Of a stretch of 64,000 bases of DNA, positions 1-8,975 are shown piece by piece. The notes beneath the pieces were generated by a model. The model was not told the origin of the DNA and ran no database searches. It saw only the letters and a list, made by a program, of their open reading frames with translations. The stretch spans positions 2,852,001 to 2,916,000 of the forward strand of contig NZ_CP123990.1 of the NCBI RefSeq assembly GCF_029919115.1, in the 5' to 3' direction. Made by a program: the position numbers and the translations under genes. This DNA is from Variovorax paradoxus (GTDB lineage: Bacteria > Pseudomonadota > Gammaproteobacteria > Burkholderiales > Burkholderiaceae_C). Numbering within the stretch: the stretch's first letter is position 1; every line of letters starts with the position of its first letter.

Positions 1-410
1 GTGAAGCCGACCACGATCGACAGCGGCACGAAGCGCACCAGCCGGCCGAGCCCGAACAGCCCCGCCGCGAACAGCAGCACGCCGGCGCAGGCGGTCGATA
101 TCAGCAGGTTGGCAAGGCCGTAGCGCTCGACGATGCCGTAGACGATCACGATGAAGGCGCCGGCCGGCCCGCCGATCTGCACCGCCGAGCCGCCCAGGAG
201 CGAGATCAGGAAGCCCGCGATGATCGCCGTCCAGATGCCCGCTTCGGGCTTGAGCCCGGAGGCGATGGCAAAGGCCATGGCCAGCGGCAGCGCCACGATG
301 CCGACGGTGGCCCCGGCGCCCAGGTCCTTGAAGAAGCGCCCCCGGTCGTAGCCTGCCATGGCATCCAGCAGACGCGGGCGAAAGCGGGTGATGTTCAGCG
401 GTGACTGCAT
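1..410 (-). CDS. SulP-family anion transporter, N-terminal part
   Basis: Runs leftwards from an ATG complementary to 408-410 and off the left edge, so only about 136 N-terminal residues are present. Predicted inner-membrane permease of the SulP family (sulfate, bicarbonate or dicarboxylates; the substrate cannot be told from this part). Visible family features are PLAMAFAIASGL, GIWTAIIAGF and QIGGPAGAF, which mark the first membrane segments of SulP proteins. The C-terminal STAS domain would lie outside the window. It reads in the same direction as the small lipoprotein gene and metG, but 57 bases separate it from the former, so it may have its own promoter. Confidence 0.85.
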   Translation of the reverse strand, partial: MQSPLNITRFRPRLLDAMAGYDRGRFFKDLGAGATVGIVALPLAMAFAIASGLKPEAGIWTAIIAGFLISLLGGSAVQIGGPAGAFIVIVYGIVERYGLANLLISTACAGVLLFAAGLFGLGRLVRFVPLSIVVGF

Positions 411-467
411 GGGGCACCCATTGTGTACCCCCGCGCCGGCGTGGCCGGCCCACTGCCAAGCCGTCGG

Positions 468-665
468 TCAGTCGCTGTCTGGAATCACCGCGTCGGCCGC
501 CGCGCCCACGGCCTTGCCGGTGATGCGCGCAGTGCCGATGGCGGCGTCCGCCGCCAGGCCCACCGCGCTGGCCCCCACGCTCACGGCGGTACCTGCCACG
601 GTCACCACCGCGCAGCCGTTCAGCATGGCCGCGAATGACAACAGAAGGATGGTGCGCTTCAGCAT
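468..665 (-). CDS. Small predicted lipoprotein
   Basis: A 65-residue protein with a basic N-terminus (MLKR), a hydrophobic core and a lipobox-like LNGC ending at Cys18, followed by an Ala/Gly/Val-rich sequence. It is therefore probably an outer- or inner-membrane lipoprotein. The ATG complementary to 663-665 is preferred over the longer upstream frame because it places the signal peptide at the start. It lies 19 bases downstream of metG on the same strand and may be co-transcribed with it. I recognise no functional family; similar short Ala/Gly-rich lipoproteins are common in Burkholderiales. Asn at position -2 of the lipobox is atypical. Confidence 0.7.
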   Translation of the reverse strand: MLKRTILLLSFAAMLNGCAVVTVAGTAVSVGASAVGLAADAAIGTARITGKAVGAAADAVIPDSD

Positions 666-684
666 GGTGCGGTCCCTTTGAAAA

Positions 685-2781
685 TCAGCGAACCCGCATG
701 CCGGGCGTGGCGCCGGGCCAGGGTTCGAGCACGTGGATGCCCGGGTTGGCCTTTTCGTCGGCATGGCTGGCGGCCAGCACCATGCCTTCGCTGATGCCGA
801 ACTTCATCTTGCGCGGTGCCAGGTTGGCGACCAGCACCGTGAGCTTGCCCACGAGCTGCTCGGGCTGGTAGGCCGAGGCGATGCCGCTGAACACGTTGCG
901 CGTCTTTTCTTCGCCCGCGTCGAGCGTCAGACGCAGCAGCTTGGTCGAGCCTTCGACCTTCTCGCAGGCCACGATTTTCGCAATGCGCAGGTCGATCTTC
1001 GCGAAGTCGTCGATGGTGATGGTGGGCGCAATGGCCTCGCCGCCGGGCAGCGCACCAGTGGTGGCTTCAACGGCCGCCGCCGCTACCGCCTCGGGCGCAT
1101 CGAACAGCTTGTCGACCATCTTCGCGTCGGCGCGCTGCATCAGGTGCTTGTATTCGCCGATGGCATGGCCGACGGGCAGCGCCTGCGCGGCATCAGCCCA
1201 GCTCAGCGGCTCAATCTGGAGGAAGGCCTCGACGTTGACGGCGAGCGCCGGCAGCACCGGCTTCAGGTACAGCGTGAGCAGGCGGAAGGCCTCGATGCAC
1301 ACGGTGCACACGTCGTGCAGGCGCGCCTCCTGGCCTTCTTTCTTGGCCAGCTCCCAGGGCTTGTTCTGGTCGACGTATTCGTTCACCTTGTCGGCCAGCG
1401 CCATCACCTCGCGCAGTGCGCGGGCGTAATCGCGGCCGTCGTACAGCGAATGCAGCTGCGGCGCCGCGTCGCGCAGCGCAAACAGCAGCGCGTCGCCGTC
1501 GGCCGAAATTTCGCCCAGCTTGCCGCCGAAGCGCTTGCCGATGAAGCCGGCCGCGCGGCTCGCGATGTTGATGTACTTGCCGACCAGGTCGCTGTTGACG
1601 CGCGCCACGAAGTCTTCGGGGTTGAAGTCGATGTCTTCGTTGCGGCCGTTGAGCTTGGCCGCGATGTAGTAGCGCAGCCATTCGGGGTCGAGGCCGATCG
1701 AGAGGTACTTGAGCGGGTCGATGCCGGTGCCGCGGCTCTTGCTCATCTTTTCGCCGCTCACCGTCAGGTGGCCGTGCACGTACACCGCGTCGGGCGCCTT
1801 GCGGCCGCTGAAATGCAGCATCGCGGGCCAGAAGAGGGTGTGGAAGGTGATGATGTCCTTGCCGATGAAGTGCACCTGCTCCAGGTCGGGGTCGGCCATG
1901 TACTCGGTGTACGAGATGCCGTCGCCGCCCAGCTCGATGCAGCGCTTGTCGAGCAGGTTCTTCAGCGAGGCCAGGTAGCCCACGGGCGCGTCGAGCCACA
2001 CGTAGAAGTACTTGCCCGGCGTATCGGGAATCTCGATGCCGAAGTAGGGCGCGTCGCGGCTGATGTCCCAGTCGCCGAGGCCGCCCTTGCCCTCGTCGTC
2101 CTTGTAGAGCCACTCGCGGATCTTGTTCTGCACCTCGGGCTGCACATGGCCGGGGGCCGCCGTCCAGTCCTTCAGGTAGGCCTCGCAGCGCGGGTCCGAG
2201 AGCTTGAAGAAGAAGTGGTCCGAGCTGCGCAGCTCCGGCTTGGCGCCCGACAGGGCCGAGTAGGGGTTGATCAGCTCGGTGGGCGCGTACACGGCGCCGC
2301 ACACCTCGCAGTTGTCGCCGTACTGGTCCTTGGCGTGGCAGTTCGGGCACTCGCCCTTGATGAAGCGGTCGGCCAGGAACATGCCCTTGGCCGGGTCGTA
2401 GAACTGCTCGACGCTCTTGGTGCTGATGAAACCATTGGCGCGCAGGTCGCGGTAGATGTCCTGCGCAAGCTGGTGGTTCTCGGGCGCGTCGGTCGAGTGC
2501 CAGTTGTCGAACGAGATGTAGTAGCCGTCGAGGTAGGGCTTGCGGCCCGCCGCGATCTCGGCCACGAAGGCCTGCGGCGTCACGCCGGCCTTGTCGGCCG
2601 CAATGGTGATGGCTGCGCCGTGCGCATCGTCGGCGCAGACGAAGTTGACCTCGGCGCCATTCATTCGCTGGTTCCGCACCCAGATGTCGGCCTGGATGTA
2701 TTCCATCATGTGGCCGATATGGAACTTGCCGTTGGCATACGGCAGGGCGGTGGTAACGAAGAGCTTGCGCGGGGCGGACAT
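685..2781 (-). CDS. metG: Methionyl-tRNA synthetase
   Basis: A 698-residue cytoplasmic class I aminoacyl-tRNA synthetase that charges tRNA-Met. The start complementary to 2779-2781 gives [18 protein letters not shown], the canonical beginning of MetG, with the HIGH-like box HIGHMMEY. Four zinc-knuckle cysteines follow in the CPNC and CEVC motifs (about residues 140-165). The KMSKS loop reads KMSKSRGT, and a C-terminal tRNA-binding OB-fold (Trbp111-like) begins near [13 protein letters not shown]. Length fits the long dimeric MetRS type. An open frame continues upstream to 3288 but has no family similarity there. The gene diverges from the isocitrate dehydrogenase homologue across 301 bases. 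Confidence 0.97.
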   Translation of the reverse strand: MSAPRKLFVTTALPYANGKFHIGHMMEYIQADIWVRNQRMNGAEVNFVCADDAHGAAITIAADKAGVTPQAFVAEIAAGRKPYLDGYYISFDNWHSTDAPENHQLAQDIYRDLRANGFISTKSVEQFYDPAKGMFLADRFIKGECPNCHAKDQYGDNCEVCGAVYAPTELINPYSALSGAKPELRSSDHFFFKLSDPRCEAYLKDWTAAPGHVQPEVQNKIREWLYKDDEGKGGLGDWDISRDAPYFGIEIPDTPGKYFYVWLDAPVGYLASLKNLLDKRCIELGGDGISYTEYMADPDLEQVHFIGKDIITFHTLFWPAMLHFSGRKAPDAVYVHGHLTVSGEKMSKSRGTGIDPLKYLSIGLDPEWLRYYIAAKLNGRNEDIDFNPEDFVARVNSDLVGKYINIASRAAGFIGKRFGGKLGEISADGDALLFALRDAAPQLHSLYDGRDYARALREVMALADKVNEYVDQNKPWELAKKEGQEARLHDVCTVCIEAFRLLTLYLKPVLPALAVNVEAFLQIEPLSWADAAQALPVGHAIGEYKHLMQRADAKMVDKLFDAPEAVAAAAVEATTGALPGGEAIAPTITIDDFAKIDLRIAKIVACEKVEGSTKLLRLTLDAGEEKTRNVFSGIASAYQPEQLVGKLTVLVANLAPRKMKFGISEGMVLAASHADEKANPGIHVLEPWPGATPGMRVR

Positions 2782-3082
2782 CGGGGAGGGCGCTTTCGGG
2801 AGTGGCGAGAACTTGCTGGGTGCGGCCAGGGGCCGCTTCCGGGAACCGGGCATTTTAGGTGGCTGCTCCGCACCCTGCCGAATGCCCCCGATCCCACCGT
2901 CCGCGCTTGCCGGAATTACCTGGTGACCGGGTCTACCGCTTTGCCGGTGCGTGCCGAGTGACCCGAAAGCCGGCGGGGTGTCTCCGGCGCGACGTATGCT
3001 CCATGCCGCGCATTTCGCCAACGCTCCCCCTGATATGGCGAAGAGATATACAAGATAGATACACAGAAAGCGAGTTTTTCCG
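2782..3082. promoter_or_regulatory. Divergent intergenic region, metG / isocitrate dehydrogenase
   Basis: This 301-base spacer between two divergently read genes must hold both promoters. Most of it is GC-rich, but the last 45 bases before the rightward gene are A/T-rich, with TATACA at 3047-3052 as a possible -10 element for that gene. I could not find a convincing -35 partner, a hairpin or a repeat. Frames open through the spacer on both strands look like overruns of the neighbouring genes and not like extra genes. Confidence 0.4.
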
Positions 3083-4114
3083 ATGACCACCCCCATTCCC
3101 GCAACCCTGATCCCCGGCGATGGCATCGGCCCCGAAATCGTCGACGCCACGTTGGCCGCTTTCGATGCGCTGAAGGCCCCGTTCGAGTGGGACCGCCAGA
3201 TTGCCGGCCTCGGCGGCGTCAAGGCCTCGGGCGATCCGCTGCCCCAGGCCACGCTGGACAGCATCCGCCGCACCCGCCTGGCCCTCAAGGGCCCGCTCGA
3301 AACCCCGTCGGGCGGCGGCTACCGCTCGTCGAACGTGCGCCTGCGCGAAGAATTCCAGCTGTATGCCAACCTGCGCCCCGCCCGCACCATTGTTCCGGGC
3401 GGCCGTTTCGACAAGATCGACCTGATGGTCGTGCGCGAAAACCTCGAGGGCCTCTACATCGGCCACGAGCACTATGTGCGCATCGACGGAGACCCGCACG
3501 CCGTGGGCATGGCCACCGGCATCAATACGCGCCAGGGCTGCCTTCGCCTGCTCGAGTACGCCTTCGAGACCGCCATTGCCACGGGCCGCAAGAAGGTCAC
3601 GCTGGTCCACAAGGCCAACATCATGAAGGTGCTGACCGGCCTGTTCCTGGAGACGGGCCTCGACCTGTACGAGAGAAAGTACAAGGGCAAGTTCGAGCTC
3701 GACTCGATCATCGTCGACGCGTGCGCAATGAAGCTGGTGCTCAACCCGTGGCAGTTCGACATGCTGGTGACCACCAACCTGTTCGGCGACATCCTCTCCG
3801 ACCTGGTCGCCGGTCTGGTCGGCGGCCTGGGCATGGCACCGGGCGCCAATATCGGCGCCGATGCTGCGATCTTCGAGGCCGTGCACGGCTCCGCGCCCGA
3901 CATCGCAGGCAAGGGCATTGCCAATCCGACCGCGCTGCTGCTGGCCGCCGCGCTGATGCTCGAGCACGTCAAGCTGCCCGACCTGGCCACGCGCCTGCGC
4001 AAGGCCATCGACGACACGCTCAACATCGACAAGGTGCGCACCGGCGACCTCGGCGGCACCGCCAACACGGCGGCGTTCACCAAGGCGCTGGTCAGCCGCA
4101 TCCAGAACGGCTGA
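3083..4114 (+). CDS. Isocitrate/isopropylmalate-family dehydrogenase, probably NAD-dependent isocitrate dehydrogenase
   Basis: A 343-residue cytosolic beta-decarboxylating dehydrogenase. It opens with the nucleotide/substrate-fold signature [14 protein letters not shown] substrate loop [16 protein letters not shown] contains the Ser and Arg residues that bind isocitrate in this family. It ends with the Mg-binding and cofactor region [24 protein letters not shown] and [10 protein letters not shown]. Length matches the short NAD-linked isocitrate dehydrogenases and not the roughly 415-residue NADP enzyme of enterobacteria. An isopropylmalate or homoisocitrate dehydrogenase is less likely because the loop carries the isocitrate-type serine and no leu genes are nearby. 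It stands alone downstream of the metG-divergent spacer. Confidence 0.85.
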   Translation: MTTPIPATLIPGDGIGPEIVDATLAAFDALKAPFEWDRQIAGLGGVKASGDPLPQATLDSIRRTRLALKGPLETPSGGGYRSSNVRLREEFQLYANLRPARTIVPGGRFDKIDLMVVRENLEGLYIGHEHYVRIDGDPHAVGMATGINTRQGCLRLLEYAFETAIATGRKKVTLVHKANIMKVLTGLFLETGLDLYERKYKGKFELDSIIVDACAMKLVLNPWQFDMLVTTNLFGDILSDLVAGLVGGLGMAPGANIGADAAIFEAVHGSAPDIAGKGIANPTALLLAAALMLEHVKLPDLATRLRKAIDDTLNIDKVRTGDLGGTANTAAFTKALVSRIQNG

Positions 4115-4139
4115 AGCGGAGGCGGCTTCCCATTACTTC

Positions 4140-4874
4140 ATGAGAAAGCTGCTGCTCCTGCTGGCGCTCTGCGCGGCCGGCGTGGCCAGCGCCGCCGGCA
4201 TGGCCGCCACTGCAGCCGCCGCGGAAGATCCGCCGCGCTACACCGTCGTCAGGGTCGACCTGCGCAAGGAACGGCTCGAGCTGTTCCTGCGCGACGACAC
4301 CGGCATCGAGTTCAAGAGCCTCGAGCGCCTCGAAGCCTGGCTTGCGGGGCGCAACCGGCAACTGCTGTTCGCGATGAATGCCGGCATGTACCACGCCGAC
4401 TTTTCGCCCGTCGGCCTGCTGGTGCAGGAGGGACGCGAGATTTCGCCGCTCAACCTGTCGGGGGGCGCGGGCAACTTCTTTCTCAAGCCGAACGGCGTTT
4501 TCCTGGTGTCCGATGCCGGGCCGCGCGTGGTCGAATCGTCGGAGTATCCGGCGCTTTCGAAGAGCGGTGTTCGGCTGGCGACCCAATCGGGCCCGCTGCT
4601 GCTGCGCCACGGCGTGGTGCATCCGGCCTTCATTCCACATTCGGACTCGCGCAAGATCCGCAACGGCGTGGGTGTGTCGGGCCATACCGCAATTTTCGTG
4701 ATCAGCGAGCAGCCGGTGAACTTCTACGAGTTCGCGCTCTACTTTCGCGACGTGCTGCATTGCCGCGATGCGCTCTACCTCGACGGCACCGTGTCGGCCC
4801 TGTATTCGCTTGCGCTGCGGCGCAGCGATCTCACGCGGGAGCTGGGTCCGATATTCGGCGTGACCGCACCCTGA
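4140..4874 (+). CDS. Secreted phosphodiester glycosidase-like (NAGPA/DUF2233) protein
   Basis: A 244-residue protein with an N-terminal signal peptide (basic MRK, hydrophobic stretch, Ala-rich cleavage region near residue 28), so it is exported to the periplasm. The mature part matches the NAGPA/DUF2233 fold, whose characterised member uncovers mannose-6-phosphate in eukaryotes. Visible family motifs are FAMNAGMY, FFLKPNGVF, SGPLLL, NGVGVSG and LYLDGTVSALY. The bacterial substrate is unknown; a cell-wall or exopolysaccharide phosphodiester is possible. It begins 25 bases after the dehydrogenase gene and 43 bases before yceH, all on the same strand, so these may share transcripts. Confidence 0.8.
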   Translation: MRKLLLLLALCAAGVASAAGMAATAAAAEDPPRYTVVRVDLRKERLELFLRDDTGIEFKSLERLEAWLAGRNRQLLFAMNAGMYHADFSPVGLLVQEGREISPLNLSGGAGNFFLKPNGVFLVSDAGPRVVESSEYPALSKSGVRLATQSGPLLLRHGVVHPAFIPHSDSRKIRNGVGVSGHTAIFVISEQPVNFYEFALYFRDVLHCRDALYLDGTVSALYSLALRRSDLTRELGPIFGVTAP

Positions 4875-4917
4875 GCCGGCCTTTGCCGCCAACGTTTTCA
4901 TTCAGAATTTCCGAGTC

Positions 4918-5604
4918 ATGACCCAGGCCCTACCCATTCTTTCGCTTGTCGAAACCCGCGTGCTCGGCGTGCTGGCCGAAAAGCAACGCACCGTGCCCGA
5001 CAGCTATCCGCTCACGCTCAATTCGCTGGTTTCGGGCTGCAACCAGAAGACCAGCCGCAACCCTGTGCTCGACCTGAGCGAGGCGCAGGTGCAGGCCGCC
5101 ATCGACAGCCTGAAGGGCTACAGCCTGGTGGCGGAAACCAGCGGTGGCCGCGCCTTCCGCTACGAGCACAACATCGACCGCGTGCTGCGCATTCCGTCGC
5201 AGTCGGTCATTCTGCTCACCGTGCTGATGCTGCGCGGCCCGCAAACGGCCGGCGAGCTGCGCATTGCATGCGACCGCATGCACAACTTTGCCGACATCTC
5301 TTCGGTCGAGGGCTTTCTCGACGAACTCGCTGAACGGCCGGCCGGCGCGCTGGTCGTCAAGCTCGCGCGCCTGCCCGGTGCGCGCGAAAGCCGCTGGGCG
5401 CATCTGCTGAGCGGTGCGCCGGCGGAAGAGGTCGCCGGACCTGGCGGCGCTTCGGCCGATGGTGCCTACGCGCCGCACGATGCGTCGCTCGGCGAGCTCG
5501 CAGCGCTCAAGGCCAATGTGGCGCGGCTCGAGGCCGAGCTTGCGTCGCTGAAGGCGCTGGTGAGGCGGGTGTGCTCGGAGCTCGGGATTTCCGAGGCGGG
5601 CTAG
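4918..5604 (+). CDS. YceH family (UPF0502/DUF480) protein
   Basis: A 228-residue cytosolic protein of the conserved YceH family, built of two winged-helix domains. The diagnostic stretches are VLGVLAEKQRTVPDSYPLT, CNQKTSRNP and LLTVLMLRGPQTAGEL. The C-terminus ends in a predicted coiled coil (LAALKANVARLEAELASLK), common in this family. Molecular function is not established; the winged-helix folds suggest nucleic-acid or protein binding. The ATG at 4918 is the family start and needs no adjustment. Confidence 0.9.
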   Translation: MTQALPILSLVETRVLGVLAEKQRTVPDSYPLTLNSLVSGCNQKTSRNPVLDLSEAQVQAAIDSLKGYSLVAETSGGRAFRYEHNIDRVLRIPSQSVILLTVLMLRGPQTAGELRIACDRMHNFADISSVEGFLDELAERPAGALVVKLARLPGARESRWAHLLSGAPAEEVAGPGGASADGAYAPHDASLGELAALKANVARLEAELASLKALVRRVCSELGISEAG

Positions 5605-5667
5605 CCGGCGAATGGCGTGGCGCCTCGCGGATATCTTTTGTTTTTCGGCCTCGATCGATCCACCGAT

Positions 5668-6462
5668 ATGCCTGAACATTCGATTTTTCCGGTAAACGAC
5701 ATGCGCTCCGAAGCGTTCATTCGCGACGGCTTCCTGCGGGTCGACAACGCCTTCTCGCGCGAGCTCGCGGCCGAGGCGCGCGCCATCCTTTGGCGAGACA
5801 CTGGGTGCGACGCCAACGATCCGTCCACATGGACCAAGCCCGTCATCAGGCTTGGCATGTACCCGCAGCAGCCTTTCGTCGAGGCCGCCAATACACCGCT
5901 CCTGCACGAGGCCTTCAACCTGCTCGTCGGCCCCGGCCGGTGGCAGCCGTGCCGCAGCATGGGCACCTTTCCCGTGCGCTTTCCCTCGGCCGAAGATCCG
6001 GGCGATGCCGGCTGGCACATCGACGTGAGCTTCGGGTTGGAGAACCCGGACTTCATGTCATGGCGCGCGAACCTTCGCTCCAAGGGGCGGGCGCTGCTGA
6101 TGCTCTTCCTGTTTTCGGATGTGGGCGAGGACGACGCGCCCACGCGCATTCGCGCCGGTTCGCATGCCGACATCGCCCGAATGCTGATGCCCGCGGGCGA
6201 GGAAGGCCTGTCGCTCGGTGAACTGGCGCGCAACGGTTTTGCCGAGTCCGCCGGGCGGCCCGAGGTGCTGGCGACGGGGGCGGCGGGCACCGTGTACCTG
6301 TGCCATCCGTTCCTGGTGCATTCGGCCCAGCCGCACCGCGGCACGCGGCCGCGTTTCATGGCCCAGCCGCCGCTGCTGCCCGCGCAACCGTTTGACCTCG
6401 AAGCTCCGCCGAAGGTGCGTTGCCCTGTGGAAGAAGCGATCGTGCGGGCGGTGAACGGCTAG
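5668..6462 (+). CDS. Phytanoyl-CoA dioxygenase (PhyH) family protein
   Basis: About 264 residues of a non-haem Fe(II)/2-oxoglutarate oxygenase fold. It shows the FIRDGFLRVDNAFS opening typical of PhyH proteins, a GWHIDVSFG segment supplying the H-x-D iron ligands, and a distal HPFLVHSAQPHRG segment supplying the third histidine and the 2-oxoglutarate-binding arginine. The natural substrate cannot be inferred. The start is uncertain: the ATG at 5668 is chosen, while 5701 gives a more compact N-terminus and an upstream frame opens at 5617. No strong ribosome-binding site separates these options. It lies 63 bases after yceH on the same strand. Confidence 0.8.
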   Translation: MPEHSIFPVNDMRSEAFIRDGFLRVDNAFSRELAAEARAILWRDTGCDANDPSTWTKPVIRLGMYPQQPFVEAANTPLLHEAFNLLVGPGRWQPCRSMGTFPVRFPSAEDPGDAGWHIDVSFGLENPDFMSWRANLRSKGRALLMLFLFSDVGEDDAPTRIRAGSHADIARMLMPAGEEGLSLGELARNGFAESAGRPEVLATGAAGTVYLCHPFLVHSAQPHRGTRPRFMAQPPLLPAQPFDLEAPPKVRCPVEEAIVRAVNG

Positions 6463-6504
6463 CCGGCTTTTTTTTGAGGATGGCGATGACGCGACTGACC
6501 TGCC

Positions 6505-7698
6505 TCAGGCGGCGGCATTCCACCCAAAGAACCGCAGCACTTCATCCTGCTGCCGCATCGCATCGGCCCGCCCGAGCGCCATCAGCTCGCGCGTGTAGGC
6601 CGACTCGAACAGCAGGTAGCTCGCAAGCGCGCCGCCCTTCACGTCGGCCGCAACCTTGGAGCCACCGAGCAGGTGGCGCACCGCGCCGGGCAGCGCGTCG
6701 ACATGGCGCGCCGCAATCACGTCGAGCCGCTCCGACGGAGAAATCACCAGCAGATCGAGCGGGCGCAGCGAGCTCGACTTGCGCGCTTCTTCGGGGATGA
6801 GGCCGAGCGTGTGGTTGATGCGCCGCAGCCGTTCGATGTCCACCGCCAGTGCATCCAGAAAGATGCTCGACAGCGCATGGCCCGCGATCTGCGCCATGGT
6901 GGGATAGCCGCTGTAGGTATTGGGCGCGTCGGTGTCGCGCGGCTCGTGCATGCGGCCCGCGCCAATCACCAGGATGCGCTGGGCGCCCAGGTGAATTGCA
7001 GCGGCAATGGGTGCCGACTGCCGCATCGAGCCGTCGCCGAAATATTCGGTATGCCCCTGCATCGGCAGCGCCGTGGCCGGAAACACGAAGGGAATGGCCG
7101 ACGAGGCCAGCAGGTGCGCATGGCTGATGCGGTCACGCACGGAAAGCCGTTGCGAGCGCACCCACGGTTCCATCGGCGCGGCGGCTTCGAAGAAGGTGAC
7201 GTGCTCGCCCGAGCTGTAGCTCGACGCCGTCACGGCCAGCGCGCGCAGGTGGCCTTGCTGCATGAGTTGCGGCAGCCGGTCCAGCGGCACCATGCGGGCC
7301 AGCAGGTCGGCCAGCGGCGCGTTGTCGAGCAGGGAGCGAGGCTTGATGCGCATCCAGTTGGCGGCAAATCGCCCCAGCCCGAGCAGCATGCGCCAGCGCG
7401 TGCCGCTGCCGAGCACCGAGAGCGAATCGGCCCGGTAGACCTGCCCGGCATGAAAACCGCGCCAGACCTGCGCAATGTGCGCGACCACTCCGTCGAAATC
7501 GTCGGCGCCGCAAGCCAGCGCGGCGGCGTTGATGGCGCCGGCCGAAGTGCCGGTGATCACGGGGAAGGGATTGGGCTGGCCTGCGAAACCGGCGGTTCGC
7601 CGAATTTCGGAAATGGCTTCGAGCACGCCGACCTGGTAGGCAGCCCGGGCGCCGCCTCCGGTGAGCAGGAGACCGGTGGCGGGGGGTGTCTCGGGCAT
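6505..7698 (-). CDS. Patatin-like phospholipase
   Basis: A 397-residue predicted lipid acyl hydrolase. The start complementary to 7696-7698 puts the oxyanion-hole glycine motif GGGARAAYQVG near residue 15. The nucleophile elbow GTSAG and the catalytic Asp in DGSMR, about 200 residues later, complete the Ser-Asp dyad. No signal peptide is visible, so the protein is probably cytosolic or a peripheral membrane protein. An upstream frame extends to 7818 but covers a degenerate repeat and is not convincing. It is convergent with the PhyH gene and divergent from mrp. Confidence 0.88.
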   Translation of the reverse strand: MPETPPATGLLLTGGGARAAYQVGVLEAISEIRRTAGFAGQPNPFPVITGTSAGAINAAALACGADDFDGVVAHIAQVWRGFHAGQVYRADSLSVLGSGTRWRMLLGLGRFAANWMRIKPRSLLDNAPLADLLARMVPLDRLPQLMQQGHLRALAVTASSYSSGEHVTFFEAAAPMEPWVRSQRLSVRDRISHAHLLASSAIPFVFPATALPMQGHTEYFGDGSMRQSAPIAAAIHLGAQRILVIGAGRMHEPRDTDAPNTYSGYPTMAQIAGHALSSIFLDALAVDIERLRRINHTLGLIPEEARKSSSLRPLDLLVISPSERLDVIAARHVDALPGAVRHLLGGSKVAADVKGGALASYLLFESAYTRELMALGRADAMRQQDEVLRFFGWNAAA

Positions 7699-7739
7699 CT
7701 TCTTGTTGCTGTCGTCTGTTGAAAAGGGGCTTGCACTCC

Positions 7740-7790
7740 GCGTTGTCCCCTGGTGCAGGAAGGCGAAGCCGCACGAAGTGCGCGGAGGCG
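7740..7790. repeat. Degenerate copy of a dispersed intergenic repeat
   Basis: Between the divergent patatin and mrp genes lies a stretch that aligns by eye with the tandem element at 57352-57540. Shared pieces are a tgttg-cccc core, ggcgaagc, and the conserved cacgaagtgcgcg tail. The central C5/G5 hairpin is decayed in this copy. It lies just upstream of the mrp start at 7834 and may overlap its promoter region. The assignment rests on visual comparison within this window only. Confidence 0.5.
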
Positions 7791-7833
7791 CCGGGCGAGC
7801 CACTAGACTACCCGCCATTCAGGAGTTAGATCA

Positions 7834-8925
7834 ATGGCACTCACCCCAGAAGGGCTCATGGACGCGCTCAAGGCCGTCCAGGACCCGAACACCGGCAAGG
7901 ACTTCGTGGCGACGCGCTCGCTCAAGAACCTGCAGATATCAGACGGCGACGTGTCGTTCGACCTCGAGCTCGGCTATCCGGCCAAGAGCCAGCACGCAGC
8001 GCTGCGCAAGGCGCTGGTGGCGGCGGCCAAGACGGTGCCGGGCGTGAGCAACGTGTCCGTCAACATCGTCACCAAGGTCATCAGCCATGCGGTGCAGCGC
8101 GGCGTGCAGCTGATGCCCAACGTCAAGAACATCATTGCGGTGGCGTCCGGCAAGGGCGGCGTGGGCAAGAGCACCACGGCTGCCAACCTGGCGCTGGCGC
8201 TGGCGGCCGAAGGCGCCGCCGTGGGCCTGCTCGACGCCGACATCTACGGCCCCAGCCAGCCGATGATGCTGGGCATCGAAGGCCGCCCCGAGAGCGAAGA
8301 CGGCAAGACCATGGAGCCGCTGGAGAACCACGGCGTGCAGGTCATGTCGATCGGTTTCCTGGTGGACCAGGACGAGGCCATGATCTGGCGCGGCCCCATG
8401 GCCACCCAGGCGCTGGAGCAGCTGCTGCGCCAGACCAACTGGAAAGACCTCGACTACCTGATCGTCGACATGCCGCCCGGCACCGGCGACATCCAGCTCA
8501 CGCTGAGCCAGCGCGTGCCCATGACCGGCGCGGTGATCGTCACCACGCCGCAGGACATCGCACTGCTCGATGCCAAGAAGGGCATCAAGATGTTCGAGAA
8601 GGTCGGCGTGCCGATCCTGGGCATCGTGGAAAACATGGCGGTGCACATCTGCTCCAACTGCGGCCATGTCGAGCACATCTTCGGCTCCGAAGGCGGCAAG
8701 AAGATGGCCGCGCAGTACGAGATGGAATACCTCGGCGCGTTGCCGCTGGACATCAACATCCGCCTGCAGGCCGACAGCGGCAAGCCCACCGTGGTGGCCG
8801 ACCCGGACGGCGAAGTGGCTGGCATCTACAAGGCCGTGGCCCGGCAAGTGGCCGTGGGCATTGCCGAGAAGGCCAAGGACTTCTCCTCGAAGTTCCCGAC
8901 CATCTCGATCAGCAAGAACACCTGA
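7834..8925 (+). CDS. mrp: Mrp/ApbC iron-sulfur cluster carrier ATPase
   Basis: A 363-residue P-loop ATPase that carries and delivers Fe-S clusters to apoproteins in the cytosol. It has an N-terminal MIP18/DUF59 domain (residues 1-90) and a deviant Walker A GKGGVGKST near residue 107. The switch region DADIYGPSQP and the Walker B-like VDMPPGTGD follow. A C-terminal CxxC (CSNC) binds the cluster at the dimer interface. Its presence suits an organism that, as seen downstream, makes several enzymes rich in Fe-S clusters. It begins after a short spacer holding a decayed repeat. Confidence 0.96.
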   Translation: MALTPEGLMDALKAVQDPNTGKDFVATRSLKNLQISDGDVSFDLELGYPAKSQHAALRKALVAAAKTVPGVSNVSVNIVTKVISHAVQRGVQLMPNVKNIIAVASGKGGVGKSTTAANLALALAAEGAAVGLLDADIYGPSQPMMLGIEGRPESEDGKTMEPLENHGVQVMSIGFLVDQDEAMIWRGPMATQALEQLLRQTNWKDLDYLIVDMPPGTGDIQLTLSQRVPMTGAVIVTTPQDIALLDAKKGIKMFEKVGVPILGIVENMAVHICSNCGHVEHIFGSEGGKKMAAQYEMEYLGALPLDINIRLQADSGKPTVVADPDGEVAGIYKAVARQVAVGIAEKAKDFSSKFPTISISKNT

Positions 8926-8975
8926 CGCATGGTGCGCCCGCCCAGCCTCATTGAACGCGTGCCGGAGCAGGCGAA

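Noticed and set aside
733..2961. A 742-codon open frame opposite metG on the plus strand
   Set aside because: It is antisense to a clear MetG, has low-complexity Arg/Val/Ala-rich translation without any family motif, and is expected from GC-rich codon use.
6456..6476. Terminator after the PhyH gene (palindrome CGGCTAGCCG, then eight Ts)
   Set aside because: The palindrome can form only a three-pair stem around a four-base loop, too weak to call with confidence.
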